From Gallibacterium melopsittaci (GTDB taxonomy: Bacteria > Pseudomonadota > Gammaproteobacteria > Enterobacterales > Pasteurellaceae), in contig NZ_JBHLWA010000004.1 in assembly GCF_042433085.1 (NCBI RefSeq), forward strand, positions 62,001 to 126,000: 64,000 nt of DNA, given 5' to 3'. Both the position numbers and the translations under genes were made by a program. How positions within the stretch are numbered: the stretch's first letter is position 1; each line of letters begins with the position of its first letter. Under the pieces are notes generated by a model. That model worked only from the letters and a program-made list of their open reading frames with translations, was not told the DNA's origin and made no database searches. Positions 56,901-64,000 of the stretch are shown piece after piece.

Positions 56901-59900
56901 ATGTCGTTAAATTGACTTGATCGGCTGCATTGAGTAAGCCCTGTTGGTTATTTAAGGTAGTTTGTGTTGTGATGTTTAGGGCAGCATTAAGTGAGACCAA
57001 TTTTCCAGCTTGGTTGTTTAGGGACTGAGTGTTAATTTGTCCCGTTTGAGCAAATAACATTTCCCCAACGGTATTTTGTAGATCTTCAGTGTGTAATGTT
57101 GCTGTATTAAAGGCAGTAATTCGCCCAGATTGATTATCGAAATGCTTTGTTTCTACTATTAGATCAGTGGCAATAATACCTTTAATAGGCTGTGTGAGGG
57201 TATTGCGATTATCTATTGTTTGTTGAGCATGAATATCGGCTGTTTTTGCAAGGAGAAGCCCTTGTTTATTGTCCAATATGTTTGTTTGTAAAGTGAGCGT
57301 TCCATTTTGTACGGCAAGCGTGCCTGCCGTATTGTTCAGTTCAGATTGATGGGTGTTAAGTGTAAGAACATCCCCTAAGCTGGCAATCGTCCCTTGTTGA
57401 TTTTGAATGCCTTGTTGTACATCAATAAATACCTTTTGTTGTGCGAGTAGCGTGCTGTTTTGATTCGCAAATGTATCTGCCGTGAGAGAAAGTTGTTTAG
57501 CAACAATATTACTTTGTTGGTTTGATACTAATGTATTTGCGACAAGGCGAAGATCGTTGGCTGAAAGTAAGCCTGCTTGCTGGGATAAATCTGTTACCTT
57601 AAGATGAAGTTGATTGCTACTTTGCAATATACCGTTATGGTTGGTAAAGGTCGTGGCGGTGATTGCCCCTTGATCCTGAGAGAAAATATTGCCTTGATTA
57701 TTGTTGATTTCCTTGCTCTTTATCGTTAGTGTGCTTTCCGCCAAAATCTTACCTTTTTCATTATTAAGCGTTTGACTATTCAGTGATAAATGCTGTTGTG
57801 ATGAAATGCTGCCTTGTTGATTATTAATGGTATGAGTGTCAAGTTGTTGCTGACGATGACTTACTATCCGTCCTTGTTGGTTAAATAACTGACCTGATGT
57901 AATTGTTAAGGTATCTAATGCGATGATACCTTTTTCTGGTGTCGTGGTAAGTGTTTGTTGATTAGATAATCTTTGCCCTTGGGTATTGATAGTGATGCGT
58001 TGGTTAGATTGAATTAACCCTTTATCATTGATTAGTTCACCTGAAACAATGGAAAGTGACTGATGAGATAAGAGTGTCCCTGCTGTTGTATCCAGTTTAC
58101 CTTTACCTATGTCTAAGTTTAACAGACCATTCGTTAATAAACGCCCTTGTCGATTATCTAATCCTTCCGCATTAATGAAAAAATCCCCTTGTGTTTTAAA
58201 TGTTCCACCTTGATTGTATAGGGTATCAGCGACATCAAGACGAAAATCTTCCTTTCCTAGTTGTTCCCACACTGCGTGTTGGGTATTTAACGAATGTTGT
58301 GTTGTCGTTATCTTTTTTGCAGTCAAAGAACTTGCTTGGGTTGACAATAAACGTGGTGTGTTTAACGTTAAATCTTGTTGTGCAACAAAATTCGCTTGGT
58401 TCGCGTGAATGTTGCCTTGTGTGGCATTGATATTGATTGTGTATGCCTCTGTATGGCTGTGATCGAAATTGGTTGTTGTACTATTTACCTGAATTTTCCC
58501 TGAAGCAATATTTTTTCCCTGTAAACTCGTTTTACCTGTGGTCGTGATAAGGAGGGTTTTACCTTGTGCAGAATAAGGTTCAAGTGTGCGTTTTTCTTCT
58601 GTTGGTGATTCTTGAGTATCAGCACCTGCTACGATAAGGGAAGAGGTTGAGGCAGAAACTGTTGGGGCTTGATAAGTGATATTGCCTTTTGCAATAGATT
58701 CTCCATGTTGGCGAATATCTTGTTGAGCAACCTGATGGATATTGCCTTTTCGGGCAACAATGGAACCATCTTGCTGAATATCTGAGGCGGTGTGTAAAGT
58801 AATATCCTTTTGCAGATTGACAATCTTACCGTGATTTTCAATGCCATTTTTGGATGTTAGGTTGATAGCCATAGGAGCTAAGATTTTCCCTGTATTCACA
58901 ATCCGTCCTTGACTATCTATTTTCACTTCACCCGCTGCTGCACCAATATGTCCTGCATTACGAACGCCTAAGCCATTTTCGGTACCAATCAGATGAATTT
59001 GATTGGCATACATTCCACCTAATTTGGCGACATCGACGGCATAACCAACAGGTTGGCTCGCTTCGCCAGCACGAATCACTTGGATAGTGTCATTGTTGGC
59101 AGAAACCTGATTTTGTCCCGTTGTTACCTTGAGATTATTCGCCCAAATACCCGCATTGACTTTGACTTCTTTCGCAATAATATCGGTGTAATCTTGACGG
59201 CTGCTATCGAATCCACGACCTGAAACGGTGACGGCACCTTTCTCAACACGATAACCTTTCACTTGCCCATTTTCAATTTGGACTTCGCCAGTGGTAAAGG
59301 TACTGCGTCCTGCATTAATAATGCCGCAACCTTCGCAATGAATCCCACTTGGATTGGCGATAATCACGTCTGCCTTACCGCCAGCGACTTTAATATAGCC
59401 TTTTAATTGACTTGGTTTAGTGGCATTGACCTCATTTAAAATGACTTTAGCTTCGCCACCGACTAAATACGGGTTTGCCTGTACCCAGCCACCTTGTTCT
59501 GTTTGGACATTTTTACGGCTGTTATTGAGAATCGCCCCTTTTGGTGCCACATCAAACTGTTGGTATTTGTTATGTGATAACCCTTTGTCATTTGGTGTTT
59601 GAATATTAACTTGTGGCAAGCCATTCGCCGTTTGTAAAACGATCGGTTGTTGGTTTTTCGGTGCAGTGCTATCAGCTAGGATTTGTAATTCGTCAGCTTG
59701 TGCAGAGGCAAGATAGAAAAAGCCTAACAGTGAATATAAGCCGACAGTTAAAGGTTTTAATCGCCAGTGAGGACGTTGACTAAGCGAAGTGGAATGACAA
59801 TGTTGACCTTCATGTTTGGCTTTCCCTTCGCGCATTGCAATTTCAGAAACCACGACGAAACGTTGTAAGGTTTTACTAAAGATAATGCGATAAAGATGTT

Positions 59901-59907
59901 TATTCAT
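50989..59907 (-). CDS. fhaB: Two-partner secreted filamentous haemagglutinin/CdiA-like exoprotein (TpsA)
   Basis: This 2,972-residue secreted exoprotein begins with an extended signal (MNKHLYRIIFSKTLQRFVVVSE) and a hydrophobic core ending near AQADELQ. The TPS domain (about residues 70-330) has the recognition motifs NPYL and NPSGIHCEGCGIIN. A long region of NQQG-type beta-helix repeats follows, then a central divergent part (about 1400-1800). FHA2-like repeats with SGNYTQSK and QQSGIFA motifs lie around 2000-2600. The last about 170 residues (GGVRIDL...IGIPVATPFAMADLM) form a distinct module with ESYAGTHDLLGGQ and two Cys. No VENN motif was seen. It could be an adhesin or a toxin-tipped exoprotein. 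It follows fhaC by 22 bp. Confidence 0.93.
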   Translation of the reverse strand: MNKHLYRIIFSKTLQRFVVVSEIAMREGKAKHEGQHCHSTSLSQRPHWRLKPLTVGLYSLLGFFYLASAQADELQILADSTAPKNQQPIVLQTANGLPQVNIQTPNDKGLSHNKYQQFDVAPKGAILNNSRKNVQTEQGGWVQANPYLVGGEAKVILNEVNATKPSQLKGYIKVAGGKADVIIANPSGIHCEGCGIINAGRSTFTTGEVQIENGQVKGYRVEKGAVTVSGRGFDSSRQDYTDIIAKEVKVNAGIWANNLKVTTGQNQVSANNDTIQVIRAGEASQPVGYAVDVAKLGGMYANQIHLIGTENGLGVRNAGHIGAAAGEVKIDSQGRIVNTGKILAPMAINLTSKNGIENHGKIVNLQKDITLHTASDIQQDGSIVARKGNIHQVAQQDIRQHGESIAKGNITYQAPTVSASTSSLIVAGADTQESPTEEKRTLEPYSAQGKTLLITTTGKTSLQGKNIASGKIQVNSTTTNFDHSHTEAYTININATQGNIHANQANFVAQQDLTLNTPRLLSTQASSLTAKKITTTQHSLNTQHAVWEQLGKEDFRLDVADTLYNQGGTFKTQGDFFINAEGLDNRQGRLLTNGLLNLDIGKGKLDTTAGTLLSHQSLSIVSGELINDKGLIQSNQRITINTQGQRLSNQQTLTTTPEKGIIALDTLTITSGQLFNQQGRIVSHRQQQLDTHTINNQQGSISSQQHLSLNSQTLNNEKGKILAESTLTIKSKEINNNQGNIFSQDQGAITATTFTNHNGILQSSNQLHLKVTDLSQQAGLLSANDLRLVANTLVSNQQSNIVAKQLSLTADTFANQNSTLLAQQKVFIDVQQGIQNQQGTIASLGDVLTLNTHQSELNNTAGTLAVQNGTLTLQTNILDNKQGLLLAKTADIHAQQTIDNRNTLTQPIKGIIATDLIVETKHFDNQSGRITAFNTATLHTEDLQNTVGEMLFAQTGQINTQSLNNQAGKLVSLNAALNITTQTTLNNQQGLLNAADQVNLTTFGLSNQQGKLYAGNALTMAIQTDIHNQQGIIQSDGAMVLTATTLQNQTGTIKAKSQGNITAQTIHNAALPNHQSLIIGDLLTLTTQTLNNNGTKATSYIPTQGIQGRDIILNAQALNNQQGGIYSTHTLSITANDMLDNQQGELLALDSITLQHRGNLMVNNQAGLIQGNNAIQLAAKRLIDEGNIKAGKDLTLTLQDDFTLNNAFVVGQNLTLTTAGNFTNNVAQNINHHLMISAANIINQPTAELSAQNTHLISRTLTNRGLIDGRTTTIKSNTITNIGTGRIYGDHLALQASHLSNLEENHSAATIGARTRLDFGVDRLLNRYGSTIISLGSIHFGKTLDAQQHATGQANIVQNHNAVIEALGQITFNVNSIENLHQFVKMEIQETSRTPIFEYGFANEAPRYSKNTPGLTKVKRDDKGSFNKKVENLYALRLPDGRESESWREYNYIRTINESMLLSSPYAEAKILSGDKINVYQSHIKNYDSKMIAHTGIEFHQGTSIDNHATQGVIITTDKGKLTSFYNGRACAKKILGKCIDYYRTTKSNTVAYQDEKQQTKTFDLWDYVENSTETTVLSNTITQPTAVKNVHLSTIAITDGEITNHLTETALPKLNSQQIAITPEMDNALKNQIVTSGEVVRPLALPLVKTHLTTIQLPTASLYQINPEAPHGYLIETDPKFIDRNQWIGGDYMFNALRADPQHMLKRLGDGFYEQRLINEQINQLTGQRYLPGYTNDLEQYKALMDNGVKYAKQFNFSIGVGLTAQQMSELTTDMIWFVNKEVSLADGRKLTVLVPQVYLIARHSDVTTQGGLISANTIIGQTDNLENSGVIAGRDLTQLDTTQLKNRGVILGQSVNLSAKQQLVNLGGRIEAVERLLLSAGKQLEVSSTLTQSESDQGRFAHQTQDQLGVVKVTGKNGTLALYSDGNLTIKAAQIASQGTLTAIAGEALAINTHQVSNKEHYHADANNYYRLDQQGEEGSTLTAKENITIIGKQQAELRQATIQSTQGNIFIGSQGDITLTTGQHQEQINSSRKEVSSGLFNKITTLKKHTHETTEQKGSQLDGQQITLVSEQGDLRVTGSTIVADKNVNLQAQDIEITAAKNTRKEHDFYAEKKSGVMSSGISITLGTRKEATDTTNRQQIAQGSQIGSLQGDIQLIAHENYRQQGSRVTVGNGDVTIVAKKIDITAVEDKATTDHQHSFKQSGLTLGVNIPVVQAAQQVQQTIKTVKQVGDAKDNRINALTAINAAFDLANTADVVGNVADTLANQGIQGLTQNIGISIGYGKQKNEQTVHTETTTARPSKVNATGNVMLHTTADKDTSHIVVKGSEIVGQQGTTLATTGDLIIEAQQQTHQEQSHNQSSGWNAGVAINYSSNGVAFGITAGGNSGKGYGNGDETIWENSLIGNQHSQTTLISGKDLTIQGGQVIGQGVSVQANNLTITSLQDTTTYQGKHKQTSTQATVGYGASLSGNYTQSKLNADYASVNQQSGIFANDEGFNVHVHQHTDLQGGLVTSTELAEQQGKNRFITGTLNAEDIQNHSNYKGSAFGIGGSIAMNFASSLTEKGQAQSHKQATNKQEQPLYIDSQGNETTASHTEQGQANQRKLATGLSSLTGSTSVGIGSDKSTQTAITKAGIGTNHIVINDPDTQQEKTGLSIEQIKENVKTTLTTENAKKNNGSLVNHFDKEKVLKELNIQVKVTQDFRKNAFKTIDNYVLPKQAELRKQIKQAQTEEEKTELYKEIYKLQYQKRLLETVVGLVSGSPDLAITQGTLQLAATKMREETLANSRKFKGIIDAKTGQILRNDSYDSGYFDGIKLGGVRIDLNIICNSGMGTCTQNSDGSVTFDGNKNTTILDAIDPNQNKNAKNLYGPTGGFQSIHGGWYFSGKPLFIYNIGDISDNLVESYAGTHDLLGGQIWGWYDQQGNTSEKNFIQDISSNITTAIGIPVATPFAMADLMSSDFVETLFKLGGN

Positions 59908-59929
59908 AATTTATTCCCCAACGCTTCGC

Positions 59930-61693
59930 TTAGAATTGATAACTTAAGTTGAACCCAGTCGTGACGTGCGAGGTACGAAAACCCTCAGGTTTGTGTAGTG
60001 GTATGCCGACAAAATAGTCATAAGTAAGCCCCCATAAAGTGCCACGTAAACCAATCGCCCCACCCATTAAATTTTTACCCAGTAATTCCTTAGTATAGTT
60101 GCCACTGACATGACCACCGTCTAATGCGAGATAAAGCTCATGTCCTTTATTGGCGATATTCCAGCCTAATTCATTACGCCATACCCAACCTCGTTCACCA
60201 GTCAATGTAAGTTCACCATCAAACCCACGCACGGTATAACGCCCACCGATACTAAACATATCTTGTAAAATCAGTGGACTTTTATTCCATTGAGCTTGCC
60301 ATGATGTGTTGAACTGGAAAGGCTGTTGTCCAAGCGTAAATGGCTGTTTAACACTCAAAGACGCGGTGATAATGGTTGGTCGAGATGTTCCTTCACCAAA
60401 TTGTTCTTCTGGTGCAGGTAGAGAATGATAGGCACCCGTGCCCTGTTTATAATTGAAATTGATGTCTAAGGTCGCACTGCCGAAATACTCGCGGTGTGAT
60501 AACCCCGCTGTCCATCCAGCCATACGGCGACGTTGAATGTCAATTTCTGCGTTATCTACAAAGTTATGGCTTTCTCGATGCCAAATGCCTACGTTGAGGG
60601 TAGTTTTTCTCGCATTGCTGCGATACAACACCCGTGAAAGACCAATATTGGTGGTTTCACTGCGTCCTGCATATTCATAATTAGTAAAGGCACCGAAAAC
60701 GGTTTGATGATAACGATTTTGGGTAGAAGAGAAGTGTAATAACCACGCTTTCCAAGGAATAGCATAATATAAACTGGTGCTACGACTACCATGTCTGCCA
60801 GGATCATCACTGCCACGCGAGATACTTTGTGTGAATGAGCCATAGAAAATATCATTCAGTGAAAGGAGATTCTCAATGGATACAGTTGCCCCTGCTTGAA
60901 GACGACCAGTAGCTTTGCTACCACTATCATCTAAAGACAAGGCTAAGCGATAAGGAAAGGCTTGTTTAAAATCAATCTGTAAATCACTTTCACCTGGCAA
61001 TGCTTGGGTATCTTCGGTGGGTACAATCTGAATGTTGGAATCCACATGCGGTGGACGTTTTAAATTTTCTAACCCTTGTTCAATGTCCCGAATATTCAAT
61101 AAATCGCCTTGCCCTAATGGTAAGGCAAACCAAACTGTGCCTTTATGGGCTTTTAACGTTTCACTATGGTCACGTAACAGAATATGACGCACTTTGCCTG
61201 GTATCACGGTTAAGACTAAACGACCTTGGCGTAAATCTTGCGGTTGTGCTAAGACACGTGTAGTGACAAAGCCTTTTTCAATAATTGCATTTTGCACACG
61301 TTTAATGATTTCGCTAATACCTTGCCCACCTAAACAGTGCGGTAACGTGAAATCTTTAGGTGCATATACTGCCCGTAATGCCCAAGCAAAATCGGTGCGT
61401 AAATCCTTAGTAGTGAGAGTATCAATAGAGGTTTTATCTGGTGAAAATTCGGTTAAATAAATATGAGAAATAGGGAAACAAGGTGATTCTACTGGAAAGG
61501 CTTGTGGTGTTTCGCCTGTTGTCGTAACGTGAACCTCACGATGTTGCATAAAGGTTTGTTGACGAGCTTTTTGTTGTTCTTGCTGACGTTGTTGCTGTTG
61601 TACATCTCGTTGTTGATCTTGAATAGAAATAGCCCAAGCTGGAGTAGAGCTGATCATTGCACAAATGATTCCAAGGCGTATTGGTGGCAACAT
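59930..61693 (-). CDS. fhaC: Two-partner secretion outer-membrane transporter (TpsB/FhaC)
   Basis: This 587-residue Omp85-family transporter has a signal peptide (about 1-20), a Gln/Arg-rich helix H1 region, POTRA domains (PCFPISHIYL... and VIPGKVRHILLRD), and a 16-strand barrel. Loop motif VRGF is present in GGRYTVRGFDGELTL, and the protein ends in FNLSYQF. It exports the FhaB exoprotein encoded directly downstream. A hairpin lies immediately upstream of the ATG. Confidence 0.95.
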   Translation of the reverse strand: MLPPIRLGIICAMISSTPAWAISIQDQQRDVQQQQRQQEQQKARQQTFMQHREVHVTTTGETPQAFPVESPCFPISHIYLTEFSPDKTSIDTLTTKDLRTDFAWALRAVYAPKDFTLPHCLGGQGISEIIKRVQNAIIEKGFVTTRVLAQPQDLRQGRLVLTVIPGKVRHILLRDHSETLKAHKGTVWFALPLGQGDLLNIRDIEQGLENLKRPPHVDSNIQIVPTEDTQALPGESDLQIDFKQAFPYRLALSLDDSGSKATGRLQAGATVSIENLLSLNDIFYGSFTQSISRGSDDPGRHGSRSTSLYYAIPWKAWLLHFSSTQNRYHQTVFGAFTNYEYAGRSETTNIGLSRVLYRSNARKTTLNVGIWHRESHNFVDNAEIDIQRRRMAGWTAGLSHREYFGSATLDINFNYKQGTGAYHSLPAPEEQFGEGTSRPTIITASLSVKQPFTLGQQPFQFNTSWQAQWNKSPLILQDMFSIGGRYTVRGFDGELTLTGERGWVWRNELGWNIANKGHELYLALDGGHVSGNYTKELLGKNLMGGAIGLRGTLWGLTYDYFVGIPLHKPEGFRTSHVTTGFNLSYQF

Positions 61694-61697
61694 AAAA

Positions 61698-61728
61698 CCC
61701 CACTTAGTTGATGAAATAGGAAGTGGGG
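61698..61728 (-). promoter_or_regulatory. Hairpin in the fhaC leader next to the start codon
   Basis: On the minus strand, CCCCACTT (61721-61728) and AAGTGGGG (61698-61705) pair over a 15-base loop, four T before the fhaC ATG. No other purine-rich ribosome binding site is visible, so the GTGGGG arm may be the site and be sequestered. Function is inferred. Confidence 0.5.
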
Positions 61729-61800
61729 TGATTGTAGAAAATGCGAGTTAGGAACGAAGCGTTGTTGAATTAAAATGTGAACTACATAGAAGAATTAAAA

Positions 61801-61829
61801 ATATTATTTATGTTCTAGTTTGTTGACAA
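61801..61829 (-). promoter_or_regulatory. Candidate promoter of the fhaC-fhaB operon
   Basis: On the minus strand TTGTCA (61824-61829), a 17-base spacer and TAATAT (61801-61806) lie about 110 bp before fhaC. The -10 is a moderate match (4 of 6). Confidence 0.4.
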
Positions 61830-61883
61830 AGTCATCTTAATTTAATTTTTAGTTTATTTTTCACCTAAATTGATATTTAAGTT

Positions 61884-62150
61884 TCGCCCTAAAGGGCGAC
61901 TTCCTTTTCTTTGTGCGTGCAAAGAAAAGGAAGCAAAAGACAAAAAGCCTTGCTTTTTGAGCGTTGCTTGCAGCGACCCGAAGGGTGAGCAAGTGAGCTG
62001 AGCGAACTTGCGAATAATGCACGCCCTAGCTCCTTGCTATTCCTCATTCCGTCAAGATTTTCCGAGCGGCAAAAAACTGATATTTTTCTGCGAAAAATTA
62101 GACATTTTTTGCCTGAAAATCTTTCCTACATTCGGGCAAGTCACAAGGGA
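61884..62150. other. Non-coding stretch with successive perfect hairpins between fhaC and aroE
   Basis: Successive inverted repeats are visible. TCGCCCT/AGGGCGA is at 61884-61899. CTTCCTTTTCTTTG / CAAAGAAAAGGAAG (14-bp perfect arms, six-base loop) is at 61900-61933. CAAAAAGC/GCTTTTTG is at 61941-61959. Further GC-rich bases to about 62030 stand out from the AT-rich surroundings. No coding frame with recognisable protein is present. It may be a dispersed repeat or a structured RNA. Confidence 0.6.
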
Positions 62151-62245
62151 ACCTATTGAGCGTTTTTATAAAGATCTTTCTTAAAACTAGGTTTAAATAC
62201 AGTCTGTGATAAATAATAATATTTATCTGTATATTCAAAAACAAC

Positions 62246-63073
62246 TTAGCAATGTTTTAACCATTCTCGGCTTGCGAGTAACTGCCCAATATTCGGCATC
62301 ACATTTTCCCAAAGTAAAAAAGCATGAGCAGCTTGAGCAACTAACATCCCTAACCCATCGCTACATGCTGGAATGGCTAATTGACGGCAATGTTGAAGGA
62401 AAGGTGTTTCTCCGTTTGGAGTGTATTGCATATCGTAAGCACGTTGGCATTGTTGTAAAACAACATCAGAAACGGGGGCAACTTGTCCGTGTAAGCCGCT
62501 GGAAGTCGCATTAATCACTACATCAAATGATTGTTGTGGAATCTCGTCTAATGTGGTGGCTTGAATCTCACCATATGCGGAAAACTTTGTTGCTAAGGCT
62601 TGAGCTTTTTCTAAAGTGCGGTTCGCAAGGGTTATTTTTTGTTTTGCTTGCAATAATGGATATAACACTCCCTTTGTCGCTCCGCCTGCACCAAGCAATA
62701 AAATGTGCTGATTTGGTGCTAACCAACCGAGTCGTTGTAAATCTGTTACTAAACCTGCTCCATCGGTATTGTCTGCATAAAGAGAACCATCTTCTAGACG
62801 TTTTAAAGTATTGCACGCTTGTGCTAATTGACAGCGTTCACTATGTTGATCAGCAAGTTGAAATGCACGTTCTTTAAATGGTGCAGTAATATTACAGCCA
62901 TTGGCACCTTGTTGAAAAAATTGTGTTAATTGTTGCTCAAAGTCGTTTAAATCACCTAATTTAGCCACATAAGTCAGTTGTTTGCTTGTTTGTTGAGCAA
63001 AAAGTTGATGAATTAAGGGGGATTTACTTTGTGCAATAGGATTTCCCCAAACAGCATAATGATGTTGTTGCAT
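62246..63073 (-). CDS. aroE: Shikimate dehydrogenase AroE
   Basis: This 275-residue NADPH-dependent enzyme of the shikimate pathway begins with YAVWGNPIAQSKSPLIHQLFA (substrate site SKS). It has the catalytic Lys/Asp pair in NITAPFKERAF and DNTDGAGLV, and the nucleotide-binding motif LLLGAGGATKGVL. It lies eight bases after tsaC; yrdD-tsaC-aroE matches enterobacteria. Confidence 0.96.
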   Translation of the reverse strand: MQQHHYAVWGNPIAQSKSPLIHQLFAQQTSKQLTYVAKLGDLNDFEQQLTQFFQQGANGCNITAPFKERAFQLADQHSERCQLAQACNTLKRLEDGSLYADNTDGAGLVTDLQRLGWLAPNQHILLLGAGGATKGVLYPLLQAKQKITLANRTLEKAQALATKFSAYGEIQATTLDEIPQQSFDVVINATSSGLHGQVAPVSDVVLQQCQRAYDMQYTPNGETPFLQHCRQLAIPACSDGLGMLVAQAAHAFLLWENVMPNIGQLLASREWLKHC

Positions 63074-63081
63074 AACTCTAT

Positions 63082-63645
63082 TTATCCTTGTCTAACAATT
63101 TGATTAGTAAAGAGATCTCTTATTTCAGAGGGATTTTTTGCCTTACCTACTTCAGCTTGTAATACAGGAAAATTTTTACCAAATTGGGTAAGAACTTCCT
63201 GATAATGGCGGCAAGGAGGTTGACCAGTTAAATTTGCACTCGTTGAGGTGATTGGCATATTTGCTTGTTGGCAAAGTGCAACCACTGCAGGATGTTGGCA
63301 CAAGCGAACAGCGATACTATTAAATTTTCCAGTTAATAATGGTGAAACCGTTGTCTGTACTGGCACAATCCAAGTAGTCGGTCTTGCATAGACTTGTTGG
63401 ATACGTTGTAAGTGTTCAGGAGATAATTGGTCAAACGCAATAATCTGCTGAAAAAAATCTAAAGTAGGTGCAATTAAAATTAAGCCTTTTTCTACTGGGC
63501 GTTGTTTTAGATCTAATAATTTTTGTATCGCTTGATCATTAAAAGGATTACACCCTAAACCAAAAACGGCTTCGGTGGGATAGGCAATGACATCACCTTG
63601 TAATAGAGAGGTGACAATATTTTCTAAGTTATTCATTTGATTCAT
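63082..63645 (-). CDS. tsaC: Threonylcarbamoyl-AMP synthase TsaC
   Basis: This 187-residue YrdC-domain enzyme makes threonylcarbamoyl-AMP for t6A37 tRNA modification. The motifs YPTEAVFGLGCNP, LKQRPVEKGLILIA and ITSTSANLTGQ match the family. The start overlaps the yrdD end by 17 bases; an internal ATG three codons later is an alternative. Confidence 0.94.
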   Translation of the reverse strand: MNQMNNLENIVTSLLQGDVIAYPTEAVFGLGCNPFNDQAIQKLLDLKQRPVEKGLILIAPTLDFFQQIIAFDQLSPEHLQRIQQVYARPTTWIVPVQTTVSPLLTGKFNSIAVRLCQHPAVVALCQQANMPITSTSANLTGQPPCRHYQEVLTQFGKNFPVLQAEVGKAKNPSEIRDLFTNQIVRQG

Positions 63646-64000
63646 AAAAAATATGTTTACAACTTTTATTTAAACATTGATAACTAATTTGTTGATCGGT
63701 CACTTTTTTTTGATAAACCAATGGGAAATGGCATTGTGGACACGCTTTTTCAACTGGTTGTTGGGCAACATTAAAGCGACAATGTGGATAATGATCGCAA
63801 GCAAAAAAAACTTTACCTTTTGCACCACGTTTAGCCGTTAATTTTCCTTGCCGACAAGCAGGACAAGTTACGGGGTGGTAATCATGCTTCTCTGGTTCGT
63901 TATTCACAATAAAATGGCATTGCGGATAGTTACTACAACCAATGAACATCCCAAATTGTCCACGCCGTAAAACCAAAGAGTGGTTACATTCAGGACAATG
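63629..64000 (-). CDS. yrdD: Topoisomerase-like zinc-finger protein YrdD (partial at window edge)
   Basis: The frame is open to the window end, so the N-terminus is outside; a TTG at 63976 is an internal codon. The visible 123 residues hold three Cys4 zinc ribbons related to the C-terminal fingers of topoisomerase I: CPEC...GCSNYPQC, CPACRQG...ACDHYPHC and CPQC...CLNKSC. Function is unclear. The gene sits upstream of tsaC-aroE, as in E. coli. Confidence 0.9.
   Translation of the reverse strand, partial: HCPECNHSLVLRRGQFGMFIGCSNYPQCHFIVNNEPEKHDYHPVTCPACRQGKLTAKRGAKGKVFFACDHYPHCRFNVAQQPVEKACPQCHFPLVYQKKVTDQQISYQCLNKSCKHIFYESNE

Noticed and set aside
61884..62245. Small protein or prophage remnant in the fhaC-aroE gap
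   Set aside because: Frames here are short, without start context or family resemblance; hairpins explain the composition better.

Overview
The window is an AT-rich chromosome segment from a gammaproteobacterium of the family Pasteurellaceae. The evidence is the order mioC-oriC-mnmG-rsmG-atpIBEFHAGDC, a dmsABC-dmsD-napF cluster arranged as in Haemophilus, the yrdD-tsaC-aroE block, and a repertoire of large adhesins. I cannot name the species from sequence alone. The two known Pasteurellaceae DNA uptake 9-mers are nearly absent: I found one exact copy of each by eye.

Layout. 1-11733: the 3' part (about 3,900 codons) of a giant trimeric autotransporter adhesin. It is split into two overlapping frames at a run of ten G. 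11806-19076: a tetrathionate respiration cluster, with the two-component system TtrSR divergent from ttrBCA. 19298-23564: a classical (type Va) autotransporter whose extended signal peptide contains a run of eight G that puts the rest of the gene out of frame. 23596-28664 (minus): dimethyl sulfoxide reductase dmsABC with its chaperone dmsD and a NapF-like ferredoxin. 28914-38523 (minus): the F1Fo ATP synthase operon, preceded by mnmG-rsmG. 38524-38908: the chromosomal replication origin oriC, with three perfect DnaA boxes and 13 GATC sites. 38909-44186 (minus): mioC, nlpD, a YqaA-like membrane protein, pcm, surE, ispF, ispD and ftsB. 44390-50563 (plus): fmt, rsmB, trkA, trkH, mscL and a YqhA-like gene. 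50609-61693 (minus): a two-partner secretion locus made of fhaC, a 2,972-residue fhaB, and a translationally coupled small lipoprotein. 61694-62245: a non-coding stretch rich in hairpins. 62246-64000 (minus): aroE, tsaC and the truncated yrdD.

How it fits together. Two anaerobic molybdoenzyme respiratory systems, tetrathionate and DMSO/S-oxide, each have a good FNR-like site upstream. They sit beside three surface-adhesin systems. Both autotransporter genes flanking the ttr cluster carry long poly-G tracts inside the coding region and read as OFF here. In each case removing one G joins the two frames into one continuous protein. This looks like slipped-strand phase variation of two unrelated adhesins, and is the main finding of the window. 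The second most interesting feature is the C-terminal module of FhaB with its overlapping lipoprotein gene, which could be an effector/immunity or exoprotein/accessory pair. The remainder is ordinary housekeeping sequence. I saw no tRNA, rRNA, CRISPR array, insertion sequence or prophage.
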